Assembly: GCF_003992665.1 (NCBI RefSeq)
Contig: NZ_RZMX01000059.1
Location: 186,001-250,000, forward strand
Length of the DNA stretch: 64,000 bases
Origin: Pelagibacterium montanilacus
GTDB taxonomy: Bacteria; Pseudomonadota; Alphaproteobacteria; Rhizobiales; Devosiaceae
Direction of reading: 5' to 3'
Shown one piece after another: positions 9,045 to 18,139 of the stretch (its first letter is position 1; each line of letters opens with the position of its first letter). The notes beneath the pieces were generated by a model that searched no databases, was not told the DNA's origin, and saw nothing but the letters and a program-made list of their open reading frames with translations. A program made the position numbers and the translations under genes.

Positions 9045-10310
9045 ATGCGGAAACGGATCCGGCCGGCCGAGTTGCTCAAGCACTATGCCGGGATTTCGCG
9101 CGTCCTGGCCGGGCAGCTTGATTTCCCGTCGGCGATCAAGGCCGTCGCTGCCGAGATCGGCCAGTTCCTGCCGCACGACCACATCGACGTCTGCATCACC
9201 ATGGTGGACGGCAAATACCACAGCGCCTTTGAATCCGGCCTCGTCACCGCCTGGGGCAGCCTGAGTTCGGCTCTGATCTCGCGCAGTCCGATCCGCTCGC
9301 TCCTTTGGGGTCAGGACCCCTACATCCTGACCGCCGACGCCAGTCTCGACCCGCGGTTCCATTTCGAGGGCGCCTTCGACACGCCGATCTTCGATCAGAT
9401 CTTGCGCAGCCGGCTGCACGTCCCGATGATCGTGCAGGGCGAGATCATCGGGGCGCTGAGCTGTTCGTGCCATGAGGCCGACGTCTATACCCGGGAAGAC
9501 GTCGCCAACGCCCAGGCGATTGCCGATCTGCTCTCACCCTATTTCTTTTCGCTCCGCGCGGCCCAGCTCGCCCAGCACTCGGCCATCGTGGAAGCCGAGG
9601 CCAGGGCGCGGGAGGAAGGCCTGCGGCAGGGAGCCCTCAACCTCACCGAAGCCCTGGAACGCGAGCGCCAGCGTATAGGGATGGACCTTCACGACCAGAC
9701 TCTGGCCGATCTGACCCGGCTCACCCGGCAGGTGGAGCGTCTTGCCGAACGCCCGCAGGTGGATGGCCAGAGCCTTGAGCCGATTTCGCGGTCGCTCCAG
9801 CGCTGCATGCAGGAATTGCGCGGCATCATCGAGCACGCGACACCCTCCGTGCTGCAGCTTTTCGGCTTCGCTCCGGCGGTGGAAAACCATCTGGAACGCT
9901 CGATCCGTGACAGCGGGGCACGGATCGCGTCTTACCTCGTGGATGAAACGGCAGGCGCCGTCGATCTCTTAGAGCCCACCGTGCGCATTGCGCTTTTCCG
10001 CATGCTTCAGGAAACCATCAATAACGCCGTCCTGCACTCGCGATGCCGCACCATCCATGTGACCCTGCGCCTGGAGGACACGCGTGTGGTCGCTCTGGTG
10101 AGCGATGACGGTTGCGGCCTCGTCTCGGCCCGCGCGCGAGCTGGAGGTGGGCTCGACAATATCGCCACGCGGGCTCGCCTGATTGGCGCGGACCTCGACG
10201 TGGCAGCAGGCATGGAGGGGCGGGGCACCTCCGTTACCATAAAGGTCCCGCGCATGGGTGTCTCCAATGAGGCGGAGGTGCGAGCGGCATCGGAGGCGGG
10301 GGCACGATGA
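9045..10310 (+). CDS. Sensor histidine kinase with GAF-like sensor domain (NarL/DegS-type)
   Basis: 421 residues. The ATG at 9045 is chosen because GGAGG at 9032-9036 is 8 nt upstream; the in-frame GTG at 9039 is too close to it. Residues about 15-170 look like a GAF sensor. A coiled stretch leads to the phosphoacceptor helix ERQRIGMDLHDQTLADL (about residues 213-229), of the HisKA_3-like class. The ATPase region has QETINNAVLHS (N box) and SDDGCGL (G box). There is no membrane segment, so it should be cytoplasmic. It overlaps the response regulator gene by ATGA, and both are divergent from the sugar ABC operon, a likely target. Confidence 0.85.
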   Translation: MRKRIRPAELLKHYAGISRVLAGQLDFPSAIKAVAAEIGQFLPHDHIDVCITMVDGKYHSAFESGLVTAWGSLSSALISRSPIRSLLWGQDPYILTADASLDPRFHFEGAFDTPIFDQILRSRLHVPMIVQGEIIGALSCSCHEADVYTREDVANAQAIADLLSPYFFSLRAAQLAQHSAIVEAEARAREEGLRQGALNLTEALERERQRIGMDLHDQTLADLTRLTRQVERLAERPQVDGQSLEPISRSLQRCMQELRGIIEHATPSVLQLFGFAPAVENHLERSIRDSGARIASYLVDETAGAVDLLEPTVRIALFRMLQETINNAVLHSRCRTIHVTLRLEDTRVVALVSDDGCGLVSARARAGGGLDNIATRARLIGADLDVAAGMEGRGTSVTIKVPRMGVSNEAEVRAASEAGAR

Positions 10311-11029
10311 AAATCCTCATTATTGAAGACGACCCCTTGCACCGGGTCTACCTGCGCGACGCCATCACCGAAGCGCTGCCCGAATGCGACCTCGTCATCG
10401 AGGCCGACAACGGGCTGGCGGGGGAAAAGCTGGCGCGCGAGCATACGGCGACCCACATCGTCATGGACCTCCAGATGAGCACACGCACCGGCATCGAAGC
10501 TGCCCGCACCATCTGGCGCGAGCGGCCCGAAACGGCGATCCTGTTCTGGTCGAATTACTCCGACGAGGCCTATGTCCGGGGCGTTTCGCGGATCGTCCCT
10601 GAGGGTGCGGCCTATGGATATGTGCTCAAGACCGCATCGGAAGGCCGCCTGAAACTGGCCCTGCGCGGCATCTTCATCGAAGGTCAGTGCGTCATCGATC
10701 GGGAAGTGCGCGGACTGCAGCAAAAGAGCCTCGGCCAGCGCGGCGGGTTCACTGATTCCGAATACGAGGTGCTCGTGGATATCGCCCTGGGCCTCACCGA
10801 TCGAGCCATCGCCCGGCGGCGGAACCTCTCGCTGAGATCGGTCCAGAACCGGCTCCAGCAGCTTTACGAAAAACTCGACATCTACCGCGCAACATCGCCC
10901 GAGGCCGATACCGCGACCTACAATCTCAGGGCCCGGGCGGTTTCGGTTGCACTGCTGCGCAAGCTCCTGAACGTGAGTGCGCTTGAGCAGGCCGAGGTCG
11001 AGCTCGGTGACTGGATGACCCGTCGCTAG
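10307..11029 (+). CDS. LuxR/NarL-type response regulator
   Basis: 240 residues. The receiver domain occupies about 1-120, with acidic residues IIEDDP at 6-10, the phospho-acceptor D54 in IVMDLQMS and a conserved Lys in YVLKTAS near 108. A C-terminal helix-turn-helix of LuxR type follows: GGFTDSEYEVLVDIALGLTD then SLRSVQNRLQQLYEKLDI. The tail after the HTH is about 40 residues longer than usual. It is the partner of the kinase it overlaps by 4 nt and probably activates the neighbouring sugar uptake and catabolic genes; this is inferred from position. Confidence 0.87.
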   Translation: MKILIIEDDPLHRVYLRDAITEALPECDLVIEADNGLAGEKLAREHTATHIVMDLQMSTRTGIEAARTIWRERPETAILFWSNYSDEAYVRGVSRIVPEGAAYGYVLKTASEGRLKLALRGIFIEGQCVIDREVRGLQQKSLGQRGGFTDSEYEVLVDIALGLTDRAIARRRNLSLRSVQNRLQQLYEKLDIYRATSPEADTATYNLRARAVSVALLRKLLNVSALEQAEVELGDWMTRR

Positions 11030-11086
11030 CCCATTGCCCGTCCTATCGCGAGCGCTGATCGCGGTTATCAGCAAATCTGTTTTCAT

Positions 11087-11103
11087 GTTTATCGATCGAT
11101 AGC
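11087..11103. promoter_or_regulatory. Palindromic operator candidate upstream of the deacetylase gene
   Basis: GTTTATCGATCGATAGC contains the perfect palindrome TATCGATCGATA (11090-11101), 97 nt before the ATG at 11201. Close relatives occur before the gntR gene (12447) and in the divergent region before the cupin gene (19814), which suggests binding by the local GntR-family regulator. Confidence 0.4.
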
Positions 11104-11200
11104 TATAGTCTTGCGGTCGACGTCATTGTATCGAAGCACGGCAGGATCAAAGGAGCCGATACCAAAGGCTCCACGATGCCTGGGGATTGGAGAAACGGCC

Positions 11201-12082
11201 ATGTCACGTCTGAGCGATCGCGCACCCTATGAGCCTTTCATTGATCGGCCCCGCCTGAATTTGCCGGGCGATGCCCGCGTTGCGGTGTGGTTCATCGTAA
11301 ATGTCGAGGAGTGGAGCATCGACCGCGCCATGCCGCGCACGGTCATCACCCCGCCCATGGGAGCGCCGCTTCAGCCGGATTTGCCGAATTGGTCTTGGCA
11401 CGAGTACGGGATGCGTGTTGGTTTCTGGCGCATACTCGAGGCGCTCAAGTCCAGAAATCTCAAGGCGACGTTCGCCCTCAACGGCAATGTCATCAACAGC
11501 TACCGTCCCGTCGCGCAAGCTGCGCTCGATGCCGGCTGGGAGTTCATGGGCCATGGTTTCGTGCAGCGTCCCATGCACCAGCTCGACGACCAGCACGCGG
11601 CCATCCGCAAGACGGTGGAGACGATCCGGGAATTCACAGGGCAGGGGCCTCGCGGCTGGGAAAGTCCGGGCATGACCGAGACGGAGGCGACCCTCGACTT
11701 CCTGCAGAGAGAAGGGGTCAAATACGTGGCAAACTGGCCGATGGACGACCTGCCATCAGTGCTCAAGACCCGGGAAGGCACCATGCTGCAGGTGCCCTAT
11801 ACCGTGGAGACCAACGATATCGTGGTGCACGCGGTCCAGCAGCTCCCGTCCGACGCGTTCATGAAGCGCTGCATCGACCAGTTCGATCAGCTCTACAAGG
11901 ACGGCGAGACCAATGCCCGGGTGATGGCCATCAGTCTTCACCCTTACCTCACCGGGGTGCCGCATCGGTTCGGATATTTCGAGAAAATCCTCGATTATAT
12001 CCAGGGCCATTCCGGCGTCGCCTGGATGACCGGCGAGGAAATCGCCGAATGGTACAAGCGAGAAATGCGCATCGAGGGCTGA
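11201..12082 (+). CDS. Polysaccharide deacetylase-fold hydrolase, PuuE/allantoinase-like
   Basis: 293 residues from the ATG at 11201, preceded by a GGAG. The fold is the NodB barrel of the PuuE-like branch: WFIVNVEEWSID near residues 30-41, ATFALNGN, FMGHGFVQRPMHQLD, GWESPGMTETEATL and SLHPYLTGVPHR. Members include cofactor-independent allantoinases and other enzymes that hydrolyse cyclic ureides or amides rather than polysaccharides. The canonical TFDDG motif of chitin deacetylases is absent. Together with the amidohydrolase, cupin and asparaginase found nearby, it may act in breakdown of a nitrogen-containing ring compound; that role is inferred from context only. Confidence 0.78.
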   Translation: MSRLSDRAPYEPFIDRPRLNLPGDARVAVWFIVNVEEWSIDRAMPRTVITPPMGAPLQPDLPNWSWHEYGMRVGFWRILEALKSRNLKATFALNGNVINSYRPVAQAALDAGWEFMGHGFVQRPMHQLDDQHAAIRKTVETIREFTGQGPRGWESPGMTETEATLDFLQREGVKYVANWPMDDLPSVLKTREGTMLQVPYTVETNDIVVHAVQQLPSDAFMKRCIDQFDQLYKDGETNARVMAISLHPYLTGVPHRFGYFEKILDYIQGHSGVAWMTGEEIAEWYKREMRIEG

Positions 12083-12528
12083 GCCCGCGCTGCAAGCCGC
12101 CGGTCGCCCGCGCGTCCGGCCAAGACTCTTGAGCATAATCGCTGCGAGGGCGCGCCCTGCGCCCCGCACTTCCGGCGCTCCAACCCAAGATGTTGGTCCG
12201 CCGAAGGGGCCTCCGCGTCGCATTCTTTACGCGAAAATGGCACAAATCTGCCCAACTTAAGATTCGTTTTGGGCTCCAAAGTAAGCATTATTGACCTTTT
12301 AAGCGGATGCAAAAATGTGGATTTTCTGCGCATTCGTAACGATTGCTCTGCCACACCGATCTGCCTCAGCGAGCCAGATCTGAAGTTTTCCTTGCATTTT
12401 TTTATGCAGCAAAATCAGCACTCTAAAGCATGATTGTGCCCATACCGTTATCGTTCGATAATCGGGTGTATTGACCCAATCTGAATCCTGTGACGTAATC
12501 GGTGAGATATCAGAGGGAGGAGTTCTGG
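12083..12528. other. 446-base intergenic region before the GntR gene
   Basis: No convincing gene. The second half (about 12230-12480) is markedly more AT-rich than its surroundings and probably holds the promoter of the GntR-transporter operon. It contains the palindrome listed at 12447-12463 and a G-purine ribosome-binding site (GAGGGAGG, 12513-12520) for the ATG at 12529. I recognise no RNA gene or terminator. Confidence 0.5.
12447..12463. promoter_or_regulatory. Palindromic operator candidate upstream of gntR
   Basis: GTTATCGTTCGATAATC contains the perfect inverted repeat TTATCG-TT-CGATAA (12448-12461), 66 nt before the gntR start. It resembles the site at 11087. A location in front of its own gene fits autoregulation, as is common for GntR/FCD regulators. 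Confidence 0.45.
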
Positions 12529-13173
12529 ATGGATCTGGTCAGAACGCGAGTGTTCAATACGGTGCGCCGTGAGATACTTGCCTGCCAGCTTATGCCGGGA
12601 GAGGAATTGCGCGAAAACGAGCTCGCGCAGCGGTTTGGCGTATCCAAATCCCCGATCCGCGATGCCATGCAGAAGCTCGAGTACGAAGGCCTGATCGAGA
12701 TCGAGCCGCGTCGCGGACATCGGGTAAAGCCGATCTCGATTGCCGATGCGCAGGACCTGATCGATCTGCGCATCATCCTGGAATGTGGAGCACTGCGGAG
12801 CGTCGCAGAGCGGGCAACCGATGCCGACCTCGCTGAGCTGGATACGTTCCGGGAGGCCGATACCACCTCGATCGCTGCCTTCACCAAGTACAATCACAGC
12901 TTTCACCAGCGTGTGAGCGAGCTGTCGCGCAATGCGCGGCTCGAGGAGCAGATCCGGATCGTCATGGAGAATTACGACCGGCTTTGCGTTGTTTCGCTCA
13001 ACAATCCGGCGGGCAGGGACCGTTTCAGCGGTCCGCTCAAGGACCACAGGGCGATCATCGATGCGCTTCAGACGCGCAATGGAAAAAAGGCTTCTGTCCT
13101 GGTGTCCAAGCATATCGAGAAGTCTCGGACTTCGATCATGCGTGGGCTGGACAGGCGGCCAATCGTCGACTGA
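12529..13173 (+). CDS. GntR-family transcriptional regulator with FCD effector domain
   Basis: 214 residues from the ATG at 12529, chosen for the strong GAGGGAGG 8 nt upstream over the in-frame GTG at 12502. The N-terminal winged helix-turn-helix is clear: ELAQRFGVSKSPIRDAMQKLEYEGLIE (in two parts, about residues 28-54) followed by RRGHRVKPIS. The rest is an all-helical FCD domain with DLIDLRIILECGALR, NHSFHQRVSEL and the DHRAIIDAL ligand region, which normally binds a small carboxylate through a metal. It sits directly before the NitT/TauT-like importer genes and likely controls them. Confidence 0.88.
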   Translation: MDLVRTRVFNTVRREILACQLMPGEELRENELAQRFGVSKSPIRDAMQKLEYEGLIEIEPRRGHRVKPISIADAQDLIDLRIILECGALRSVAERATDADLAELDTFREADTTSIAAFTKYNHSFHQRVSELSRNARLEEQIRIVMENYDRLCVVSLNNPAGRDRFSGPLKDHRAIIDALQTRNGKKASVLVSKHIEKSRTSIMRGLDRRPIVD

Positions 13174-13226
13174 CGTCGCCCAAATCGTTGGGCGGTGGAA
13201 TGACTGGAATATGGGAGAGGACAGTC

Positions 13227-14033
13227 ATGAACGCTATGAGCAATGCGAATGCGCGGTCTGGTGCGCATACGCAGCAGCAAGGCGATATCGTCATCAAGGG
13301 AGAGGGCGTCGGCAAGACGTTCGGTAATGGGTCGGTCGTGGCCCTGGAAGGCGCGGACTTCGAGATCAAGCGAGGAGAATTCGTTTCTCTCGTCGGTCCG
13401 AGCGGGTGCGGAAAATCGACGCTTCTGCGCATGGTGGCCGGCCTTATAGAGCGCAGTTCGGGCAAGCTGGCGGTCCACGGAGACACGGTCAAGGGCCCGC
13501 GCAGCGATGTGGGCCTGATGTTCCAGCGCGCGACGCTTCTCGAATGGCGCACCGCGCTGGACAACGTGCTGCTGCCGACCGAATTGTCGCGCAAGCTGAC
13601 CTCGGCCGATTACGACCATGCCGAGGAATTGCTCGCCATGGTGGGGCTACAGGATTTCACCTTCACATTCCCCAGCCAGCTTTCGGGCGGTATGCAGCAG
13701 CGTGTGGCGCTTGCGCGCCTTCTCAAGACCGGCGCGGATATCCTTCTGCTCGATGAGCCGTTCGGCGCTCTCGACGAGTTCACCCGCGAGCACCTCAACC
13801 TCGAATTGATGCGCATTGTGGCTGATGTCGGCGCAACGACGCTGTTTGTCACCCACAATATCGGTGAGGCGATCTTCCTGGCTGACAAGGTGATGGTCAT
13901 GACACCGAGGCCCGGGCGGCTGGCGCGTATCGTGGATGTACCCTTTGAGCGTCCCCGCACCGCAGAGCTGCAGCTCACCCCGGAGTTCAATGCTCTGGTT
14001 GCCGAAGTGCGCGCCGTTCTCGGAGACCATTGA
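13227..14033 (+). CDS. ABC transporter ATP-binding protein (NitT/TauT/SsuB type)
   Basis: 268 residues from the ATG at 13227, preceded by GGGAGAGG. Walker A GPSGCGKST lies at about residues 57-65, the Q-loop in LMFQRATLLEW, the signature LSGGMQQRVALARLL and Walker B ILLLDEPFGALDEFT, with the switch His in FVTHNIGEA. The FGALDEFTRE-type D-loop and the short length are typical of the nitrate/sulfonate/taurine/pyrimidine importer group. It overlaps the first permease gene by TGATG, so it heads a translationally coupled transporter set. Confidence 0.92.
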   Translation: MNAMSNANARSGAHTQQQGDIVIKGEGVGKTFGNGSVVALEGADFEIKRGEFVSLVGPSGCGKSTLLRMVAGLIERSSGKLAVHGDTVKGPRSDVGLMFQRATLLEWRTALDNVLLPTELSRKLTSADYDHAEELLAMVGLQDFTFTFPSQLSGGMQQRVALARLLKTGADILLLDEPFGALDEFTREHLNLELMRIVADVGATTLFVTHNIGEAIFLADKVMVMTPRPGRLARIVDVPFERPRTAELQLTPEFNALVAEVRAVLGDH

Positions 14034-14896
14034 TGGCACTGGCAGAAGACATATCGGTGCAGATGCCGGGCGCCAAGCGCGCGGGCCTGGACATGGACCG
14101 GGTAGCCAAGCACCTGGCGATCTTTGTGGGGCTCATTGCCCTTTGGGAAATCAGCGCCCGCGCAGGCTGGCTCAACCCCCTCATGTTTCCGCGCCCCAGC
14201 GCGATCGTGCAGTCGTTCTACGTGATCTATATCGGGACCGGAAATGCCTGGTACCACCTCTACATCACGCTGACCGAAGTGTTCATCGGCTTCTTGGCCG
14301 GGTCTATCCTCGGGATTTCCCTTGCGGTGGTGGTCGGGCTCAATCCAATCGTGCGGCGGTTCCTGCAGCCCTACATCATCGTTCTGGAAGCCACGCCCCG
14401 CATCGCGGTCGGGCCACTGATCATCGCCGCGCTCGGTTTCGGGTTCACCGCCAAGATCGCGATTGTCATGCTCGTGTGCTTCTTTGCGCCGTTCGTCAAC
14501 ACGCTGGCCGGAATGGTCAATGTCGATCGGTCCGCACTCGAGCTCTTCCGATCGTTGCGGGCGAATAAGTGGCAGACCTTCAGAAAGCTGATGCTGCCCG
14601 ATGCGGCGCCGACCATCATGGCCGGCCTGCGTCTGGCCATGGCCTCCGCGCTGAGCGGCGCTTTGGTCGCGGAGTTCATCTCGTCAAACGAAGGCATGGG
14701 CGTGCTGCTCGATCGCTACACGGGCTCGCTCAACATGGGCTCTGCGTTCGCCACGCTTCTGTCCCTCACACTTCTGGGCTTCACGATCTTCAAGAGCATG
14801 GAATGGCTGGAGGCCAAGCTGATCTACTGGCGCAACGATGATGCCATGGCGCGCATAAGCGCACGCAAGCGTGTACAAATGAAGGGAGCGAAGTGA
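14033..14896 (+). CDS. ABC transporter permease (NitT/TauT type)
   Basis: 287 residues from the ATG at 14033 that overlaps the ATPase stop (TGATG). About six membrane spans are visible. The cytoplasmic coupling loop carries the EAA-like motif: LFRSLRANKWQTFRKLMLPDAAP (in two parts, about residues 177-199). The segment IVLEATPRIAVGPLIIAALGFG is typical of SsuC/TauC proteins. It ends in overlap with a second permease of the same family, so the importer probably uses a permease heterodimer, which is less usual for this family than a homodimer. Confidence 0.9.
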   Translation: MALAEDISVQMPGAKRAGLDMDRVAKHLAIFVGLIALWEISARAGWLNPLMFPRPSAIVQSFYVIYIGTGNAWYHLYITLTEVFIGFLAGSILGISLAVVVGLNPIVRRFLQPYIIVLEATPRIAVGPLIIAALGFGFTAKIAIVMLVCFFAPFVNTLAGMVNVDRSALELFRSLRANKWQTFRKLMLPDAAPTIMAGLRLAMASALSGALVAEFISSNEGMGVLLDRYTGSLNMGSAFATLLSLTLLGFTIFKSMEWLEAKLIYWRNDDAMARISARKRVQMKGAK

Positions 14897-15744
14897 TGAA
14901 ATATCCTGTCATCTACAGGCTCGGGCGCTTCATTCCGCATATGGTGCTGCTTGCCCTTGTGTTGGTGTTCTGGGAAGTCGCTGTCGCCCGGAGCTGGGTC
15001 AATGCGTTCATGGTGCCCCGTCCCACGGCAGTCTTCGACTCCTTCATCCGGCTCTATGTTACCGAGCAGACGATTTATCGGCACTTCGCCATCACCATGA
15101 CCGAGGCGGTCTTCGGGTTCGCGATCGGTGCCTCGGTCGGCATTTCGCTGGCTGTCGCCTCTGCCGTCAACGAAACGTTCCGGCGCTATGTGTCGCCTTA
15201 CGCCATTGTGCTGAACGTGACTCCGGGCCTGGCACTGACCCCTATCATCATCGCATGGTTCGGGTTCGGCATCGGATCCAAGATCGCGCTTGCCGCCGTG
15301 ATCTCGTTCTTTCCGATCTTTGTGAACACGCTCTCGGGGCTGACCAATTCCGATCCCGATCGCAACGAGTTGTTCCGCTCGCTGGGAGCCAATGCGTCCC
15401 AGCGGTTCTGGAAGTTGCAGGTTCCCTCGGCCCTCCCGATAACGTTTGCCGGGCTCAAGATCGGCATGACAACGGCGCTGATCGGCGCGGTTGTGGCCGA
15501 GTTCGCCCAGGCCACCGAAGGGGTGGGCGTGCTCATGCAGCGGTTCTCTTTCCAGCTCAACATGGCGTCTTCGGTCGCCGTGCTCCTCACGATGTCGATC
15601 ATGGGGGTGACGCTCTATTACGCAATGGAGCTTCTCGATGATCGGCTGATCTTCTGGCGCAAGGACTCGGGCATGGCTCGTGTCGGGCGCCGGAGAAGCG
15701 CAAGGGTCCGTGCGCTCAAAGCGGGCTCGGTCGTCAAAGCCTGA
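14896..15744 (+). CDS. ABC transporter permease (NitT/TauT type), second subunit
   Basis: 282 residues from the ATG at 14896 (TGATG overlap with the previous gene). It has the same fold as the preceding permease: IVLNVTPGLALTPIIIAWFGFGIG, a coupling loop ELFRSLGANASQRFWKLQVP and a final span followed by a basic tail. The two permeases are clearly paralogous, so the membrane part is likely a heterodimer. The binding protein gene follows after 27 nt. Confidence 0.9.
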   Translation: MKYPVIYRLGRFIPHMVLLALVLVFWEVAVARSWVNAFMVPRPTAVFDSFIRLYVTEQTIYRHFAITMTEAVFGFAIGASVGISLAVASAVNETFRRYVSPYAIVLNVTPGLALTPIIIAWFGFGIGSKIALAAVISFFPIFVNTLSGLTNSDPDRNELFRSLGANASQRFWKLQVPSALPITFAGLKIGMTTALIGAVVAEFAQATEGVGVLMQRFSFQLNMASSVAVLLTMSIMGVTLYYAMELLDDRLIFWRKDSGMARVGRRRSARVRALKAGSVVKA

Positions 15745-15771
15745 ATTCGGTTTCACAAAGGGAGGAATACC

Positions 15772-16803
15772 GTGAAACATCTCAAGACACTTCTAATTGC
15801 AACAGCACTGCTGTCGCCCTCGGCGCTCTACGCCCAGGATCTGCAGACCATCAACGTCATCAAGCCGTTGCCCCGGTCAGCCAACTTCTACCCCCTGATC
15901 GCCGGCGAAGCGCTCGGCTATTTCGAGGAAGAAGGTATCGAGGTCAATCTGCTGCCATCGGCGACGTCGGTTCCCTACGTGGCCTTCGTACAGAACGGCC
16001 AAGCCGACGTGGCCATGCTGGACCACTCCGAAGTCATCAACGCAACCGCCGCCGGAGCCGGCATTTCGGTGGTCTACGAAGTGATGCAGAACGCGCCCGA
16101 AGGCATTGCCGTGCTCGGTGACAGCGAAGTCGAAAACGTCGCCGATCTGGCCGGAACCACCGTCGGCCTCGTTTCGGACCGTGACGCCAACACGCTCGCA
16201 ATCGCGTTGGGCACCGTCGACATGACGCTCGACGACGTCCAGACCGTGATCGTAGGCGAAGCCGGGCCGACCCTGGCCAACGCGCTTCAGAATGGCTCGG
16301 TCTCGGCCATCGTCGGGTCGGTTCCCGACTGGCTTGCCGTCCAGGCGATCGGCATCGACATCAAGATGATCTCGCCCCCGGAAATCTCGCAGGTCCCGGC
16401 CAATAACTTCGTGATCAGCAATGCCCGCAAGGACGAGATCGCGGATATCGTGGAAGGCTTCCTGCGCGCCTGGTCCAAGGGCATGTACGTGGCCGAAGTG
16501 GACCATGGCGTCGTGACCGAGATGGCCAAGCGCGCGGTTCCCGAGGAGTGGGAGAATGAGGAGTTCGGTCAGGAATTCCTCGACGCCTCGATCCCCATGA
16601 ACGTGTCGATCACCGAAAACGCCGGCGATCTGCAGGAAGGCTTGTGGGAAGAAATCCAGCCCCGCATGCAGTCGGTTGGAGCGATCGACGAGTTGATCGA
16701 TCCCGCCGAGTTCCTCGACAACTCGTTCATCGAGCCGGCCAACGACTGGACCCGTGAGGACGTGGAAGCCGACGTGGCTGCCTGGCGCGAATCCAACATG
16801 TAA
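15772..16803 (+). CDS. ABC transporter substrate-binding protein (NMT1/THI5-like, NitT/TauT type)
   Basis: 343 residues, with an AGGGAGG site upstream of the ATG. The signal peptide MKHLKTLLIATALLSPSALYA is followed by an Asp-rich, acidic mature protein. INVIKPLPRSANFYPLIAGEALGYFEEEGIEV (in two parts) and FVQNGQADVAMLDHSEVI are hallmarks of the NMT1/SsuA/TauA fold, which binds small organic molecules such as pyrimidines, sulfonates or aromatic acids. The ligand is unknown. A strong terminator follows at 16838, closing the transporter operon. Confidence 0.88.
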   Translation: MKHLKTLLIATALLSPSALYAQDLQTINVIKPLPRSANFYPLIAGEALGYFEEEGIEVNLLPSATSVPYVAFVQNGQADVAMLDHSEVINATAAGAGISVVYEVMQNAPEGIAVLGDSEVENVADLAGTTVGLVSDRDANTLAIALGTVDMTLDDVQTVIVGEAGPTLANALQNGSVSAIVGSVPDWLAVQAIGIDIKMISPPEISQVPANNFVISNARKDEIADIVEGFLRAWSKGMYVAEVDHGVVTEMAKRAVPEEWENEEFGQEFLDASIPMNVSITENAGDLQEGLWEEIQPRMQSVGAIDELIDPAEFLDNSFIEPANDWTREDVEADVAAWRESNM

Positions 16804-16837
16804 CATCTGTGGCGTCCCTGCGGCGCTCAGTATTCGG

Positions 16838-16869
16838 AAACAGGGCCGGCCTCAGTCGGCCCTGTTTTT
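16838..16869 (+). terminator. Rho-independent terminator after the NitT/TauT operon
   Basis: A perfect 11-bp stem (AAACAGGGCCG / CGGCCCTGTTT) with an 8-nt loop is followed by a T run, 35 nt after the binding-protein stop codon. Confidence 0.9.
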
Positions 16870-16907
16870 CAGCTCAACGACAATTAGACCATCAAGGAAC
16901 GCCGTAC

Positions 16908-18014
16908 ATGGATCAGACAATCAAGGATCACAGTGTCATCGATACAAGGGAGCGCGGTGACAGCCACAACCGCTACGGCCCTACCGCTGCCCGCGACTTT
17001 CCCAGCGAGCCACGGCGGCTCAAGAGCAAGACCGTGGACGTGCACGCCCACGTCTTCGTAAAGGAAGCCCAGGATTTTGTGGGGCCGCATATCCAGGCCA
17101 TGGATATCCCCATGATGCGCTACTCCAATGACGAGACGCGCGGCATCAACAGGCTTCAGGAGCAGGATCGCGCCACGGCCATGGTCGATGTGGAGGACCG
17201 TATCCGCGTTCTCGATGCCATGGGCATCGACGTTCAGGTCGTCGCACCGCCCCCGCCGCAGTGCTACTACACCGTGCCGCTCGAGATCGCCGTCAAGGGA
17301 ACCCAACTCGTCAATGACGGCATGGCTGCATTCGCGGCTGCGCGCCCTGATCGGCTTGCCGCCATGGGCAGTGTACCGCTTCAGGGCGGGCAGGAAGCCG
17401 CGCGTGAACTCGAGCGCTGCATGACCGAACTCGGCATGAAGGGCGTTCAGGTCCTGACCAACGTCAATGGCGCCGAACTGGCCGACCCGGCCTTTGAGCC
17501 CTTCTGGAAGAAGGCCGAAGAACTGGGCGCCCTGGTCATGATTCACCCCAATGGCTACACGCAGGGCGAACGTTTCCAGGACTATTACTTCTCCAACGTC
17601 ATCGGCAATCCGCTCGACACCTCGGTTGCGCTGCATCACCTGATCTTCTCGGGCACGCTCGAGCGCATGCCCGACCTCAAGATCCTCGCCGTGCACGGCG
17701 GCGGGTTTTTGCCGGCCTATTCGGGCCGCATAGACCATGCCTGGGGCGCACGCAAGGACAGCAATGCCGGTCTGCCCAAGCCGCCGACCCACTATCTGCG
17801 GAAGGTCTATTTCGACAACGTGGTCTTTACGCCGCACCAGCTCGAATACCTCGTGAAGGTGTTCGGCGCCGACCACATCATGCTCGGCACCGACTACCCC
17901 TACGACATGTGCGACTACGATCCGGTAGAGCACATCGTCAGCTCGGACCTGACCGACGAACAGCGCGAGATGATTGCCGGCGGCAACGCCCGCAAGTTGC
18001 TTGGCATCGACTAA
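16908..18014 (+). CDS. Amidohydrolase family 2 (ACMSD / gamma-resorcylate decarboxylase-like)
   Basis: 368 residues from the ATG at 16908; longer frames upstream cross the terminator and are rejected. The metal site of the ACMSD-like TIM barrel is complete by eye: H46 and H48 in DVHAHVF, H213 in MIHPNGY, H263 in AVHGGG and D329 in LGTDYPYD. Relatives decarboxylate or hydrolyse aromatic and unsaturated acids (alpha-amino-beta-carboxymuconate semialdehyde, resorcylates, 4-oxalomesaconate-like intermediates). It probably processes the compound imported by the preceding ABC system. The stop codon TAA is the first triplet of an intergenic repeat element. Confidence 0.87.
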   Translation: MDQTIKDHSVIDTRERGDSHNRYGPTAARDFPSEPRRLKSKTVDVHAHVFVKEAQDFVGPHIQAMDIPMMRYSNDETRGINRLQEQDRATAMVDVEDRIRVLDAMGIDVQVVAPPPPQCYYTVPLEIAVKGTQLVNDGMAAFAAARPDRLAAMGSVPLQGGQEAARELERCMTELGMKGVQVLTNVNGAELADPAFEPFWKKAEELGALVMIHPNGYTQGERFQDYYFSNVIGNPLDTSVALHHLIFSGTLERMPDLKILAVHGGGFLPAYSGRIDHAWGARKDSNAGLPKPPTHYLRKVYFDNVVFTPHQLEYLVKVFGADHIMLGTDYPYDMCDYDPVEHIVSSDLTDEQREMIAGGNARKLLGID

Positions 18015-18112
18015 AGCCTGTCCTGATCTGATGCACTCGGATCAGGCGCCCAGGTCTTGGCTCAGTGGCGCTCCCGAACCGGATAAGTGCTTCCACTTTC
18101 CATGGTAGCGTC
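18012..18112 (+). repeat. Dispersed TAGAGC-type intergenic repeat, degenerate copy
   Basis: It starts at the amidohydrolase stop codon (TAAAGC) and contains CCTGTCCTGATCTGATGC, then TCCCGAACCGGATAAGTG and TTCCACTTTCC, matching in order the blocks of the better copies at 23741 and 45584. Confidence 0.6.
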
Positions 18113-18139
18113 CTGAGGATCAGCGTTTCTTGAAAACAT

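Noticed and set aside
16838-16907. Start of the amidohydrolase at 16809
   Set aside because: The frame would cross a strong terminator hairpin. The ATG at 16908 is followed by the first family-like residues.
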